Assembly: GCA_026770585.1 (NCBI GenBank)
Contig: MU646426.1
Span: 532,756 to 548,613 of the forward strand
Direction of reading: 5' to 3'
Length of the DNA: 15,858 nucleotides
Source: Baffinella frigidus
Taxonomy: Eukaryota > Cryptophyceae > Cryptomonadales > Baffinellaceae
Position numbers and translations under genes: made by a program. The notes below the pieces were generated by a model. That model had not been told where the DNA came from, did no database searches, and was given only the letters and a program-made list of their open reading frames with translations. Position 1 is the first letter of the stretch. Every line of letters begins with the position of its first letter. Shown here in pieces: positions 15,730-15,858 of the stretch.

Positions 15730-15756
15730 CTGGAGGGGGGTTTGGCGAGGGAGAGC
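15730..15756 (-). pseudogene. Partial copy of exon F1 with donor
   Basis: On the minus strand it reads SPSPNPPS in shifted or decayed form around tctccctcgccaaacccccc and ends CCAG|GTTCCAAC, matching the exon F1 end and the first intron bases. The upstream half is replaced by a GA/CT microsatellite. Confidence 0.6.
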
Positions 15757-15858
15757 GAGGAGAGAGAGAGAGAGGGGGGGGGAAGAGAGAGCGCGCGCGA
15801 GAGAGGGAGAGAGAGCGAGCGAGAGAGAGAGAGAGGGGGGGGGAGAGAGAGAGAGCGA
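15751..15858. repeat. GA/G-rich microsatellite at window end
   Basis: (GA)n with G-runs of eight to nine and GC interruptions; continues off the right edge. Confidence 0.95.

Noticed and set aside
1-15858. tRNA or rRNA genes
   Set aside because: No cloverleaf with conserved TTCRA arm or rRNA-like segment was noticed on either strand by eye; a tRNAscan or Rfam run would be needed to be sure.

Overview
The window is nuclear DNA of a eukaryote, most likely an alga of the green lineage. That assignment is an inference: the satellite repeats are variants of the plant-type telomere heptamer CCCTAAA/TTTAGGG, the genes are intron-rich, and the exons are GC-rich. There are no bacterial features. Most long open frames are low-complexity shadows of telomere-like repeats and microsatellites. 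The real coding sequence is in short exons of about 30-100 nt (one of 375 nt), most of them too short to appear as long ORFs.

Left part (1-6338, + strand): the C-terminal part of a MutS-family gene, best matched to the meiotic mismatch-repair homologue MSH5. I reconstructed ten exons (217-265, 845-907, 1943-2026, 2770-2864, 3740-3771, 4108-4160, 4320-4385, 5032-5109 or 5264-5341, 6070-6133, 6277-6338). Reading phase agrees at every junction. The exons run in the expected order from the segment before Walker B, through Walker B (LLLLDEFGK) and the ATHF motif, to the helical C-terminus and a TAG stop. The 5' part, including Walker A, lies off the left edge.

Middle (6339-10568): transposon-rich. 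It holds several TA-flanked foldback/MITE elements, one with a copy nested inside another, plus tandem repeats. There is one candidate two-exon fragment on the + strand (7465-7823, with a 44-nt intron) and some weaker coding-like fragments. None of these could be named.

Right part (15399-10569, - strand): the C-terminal part of a second multi-exon gene. Six exons are again in phase. Its first two visible exons resemble the C-terminal end of the FtsJ/RrmJ-type RNA 2'-O-methyltransferase fold. The last exon carries an in-frame 33-bp minisatellite. The two genes are convergent (tail to tail).

The main observation is how these two genes are built. Many introns consist of degenerate telomere-like heptamers, and splice acceptors sit on the edge of those arrays. 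The C-rich strand of the repeat tends to be the sense strand in both genes, so its orientation flips with gene orientation. At least seven exons have one or more truncated or decayed copies in the neighbouring introns, often with one splice site intact. One MSH5 exon has two complete usable copies. Foldback elements are scattered through the introns.
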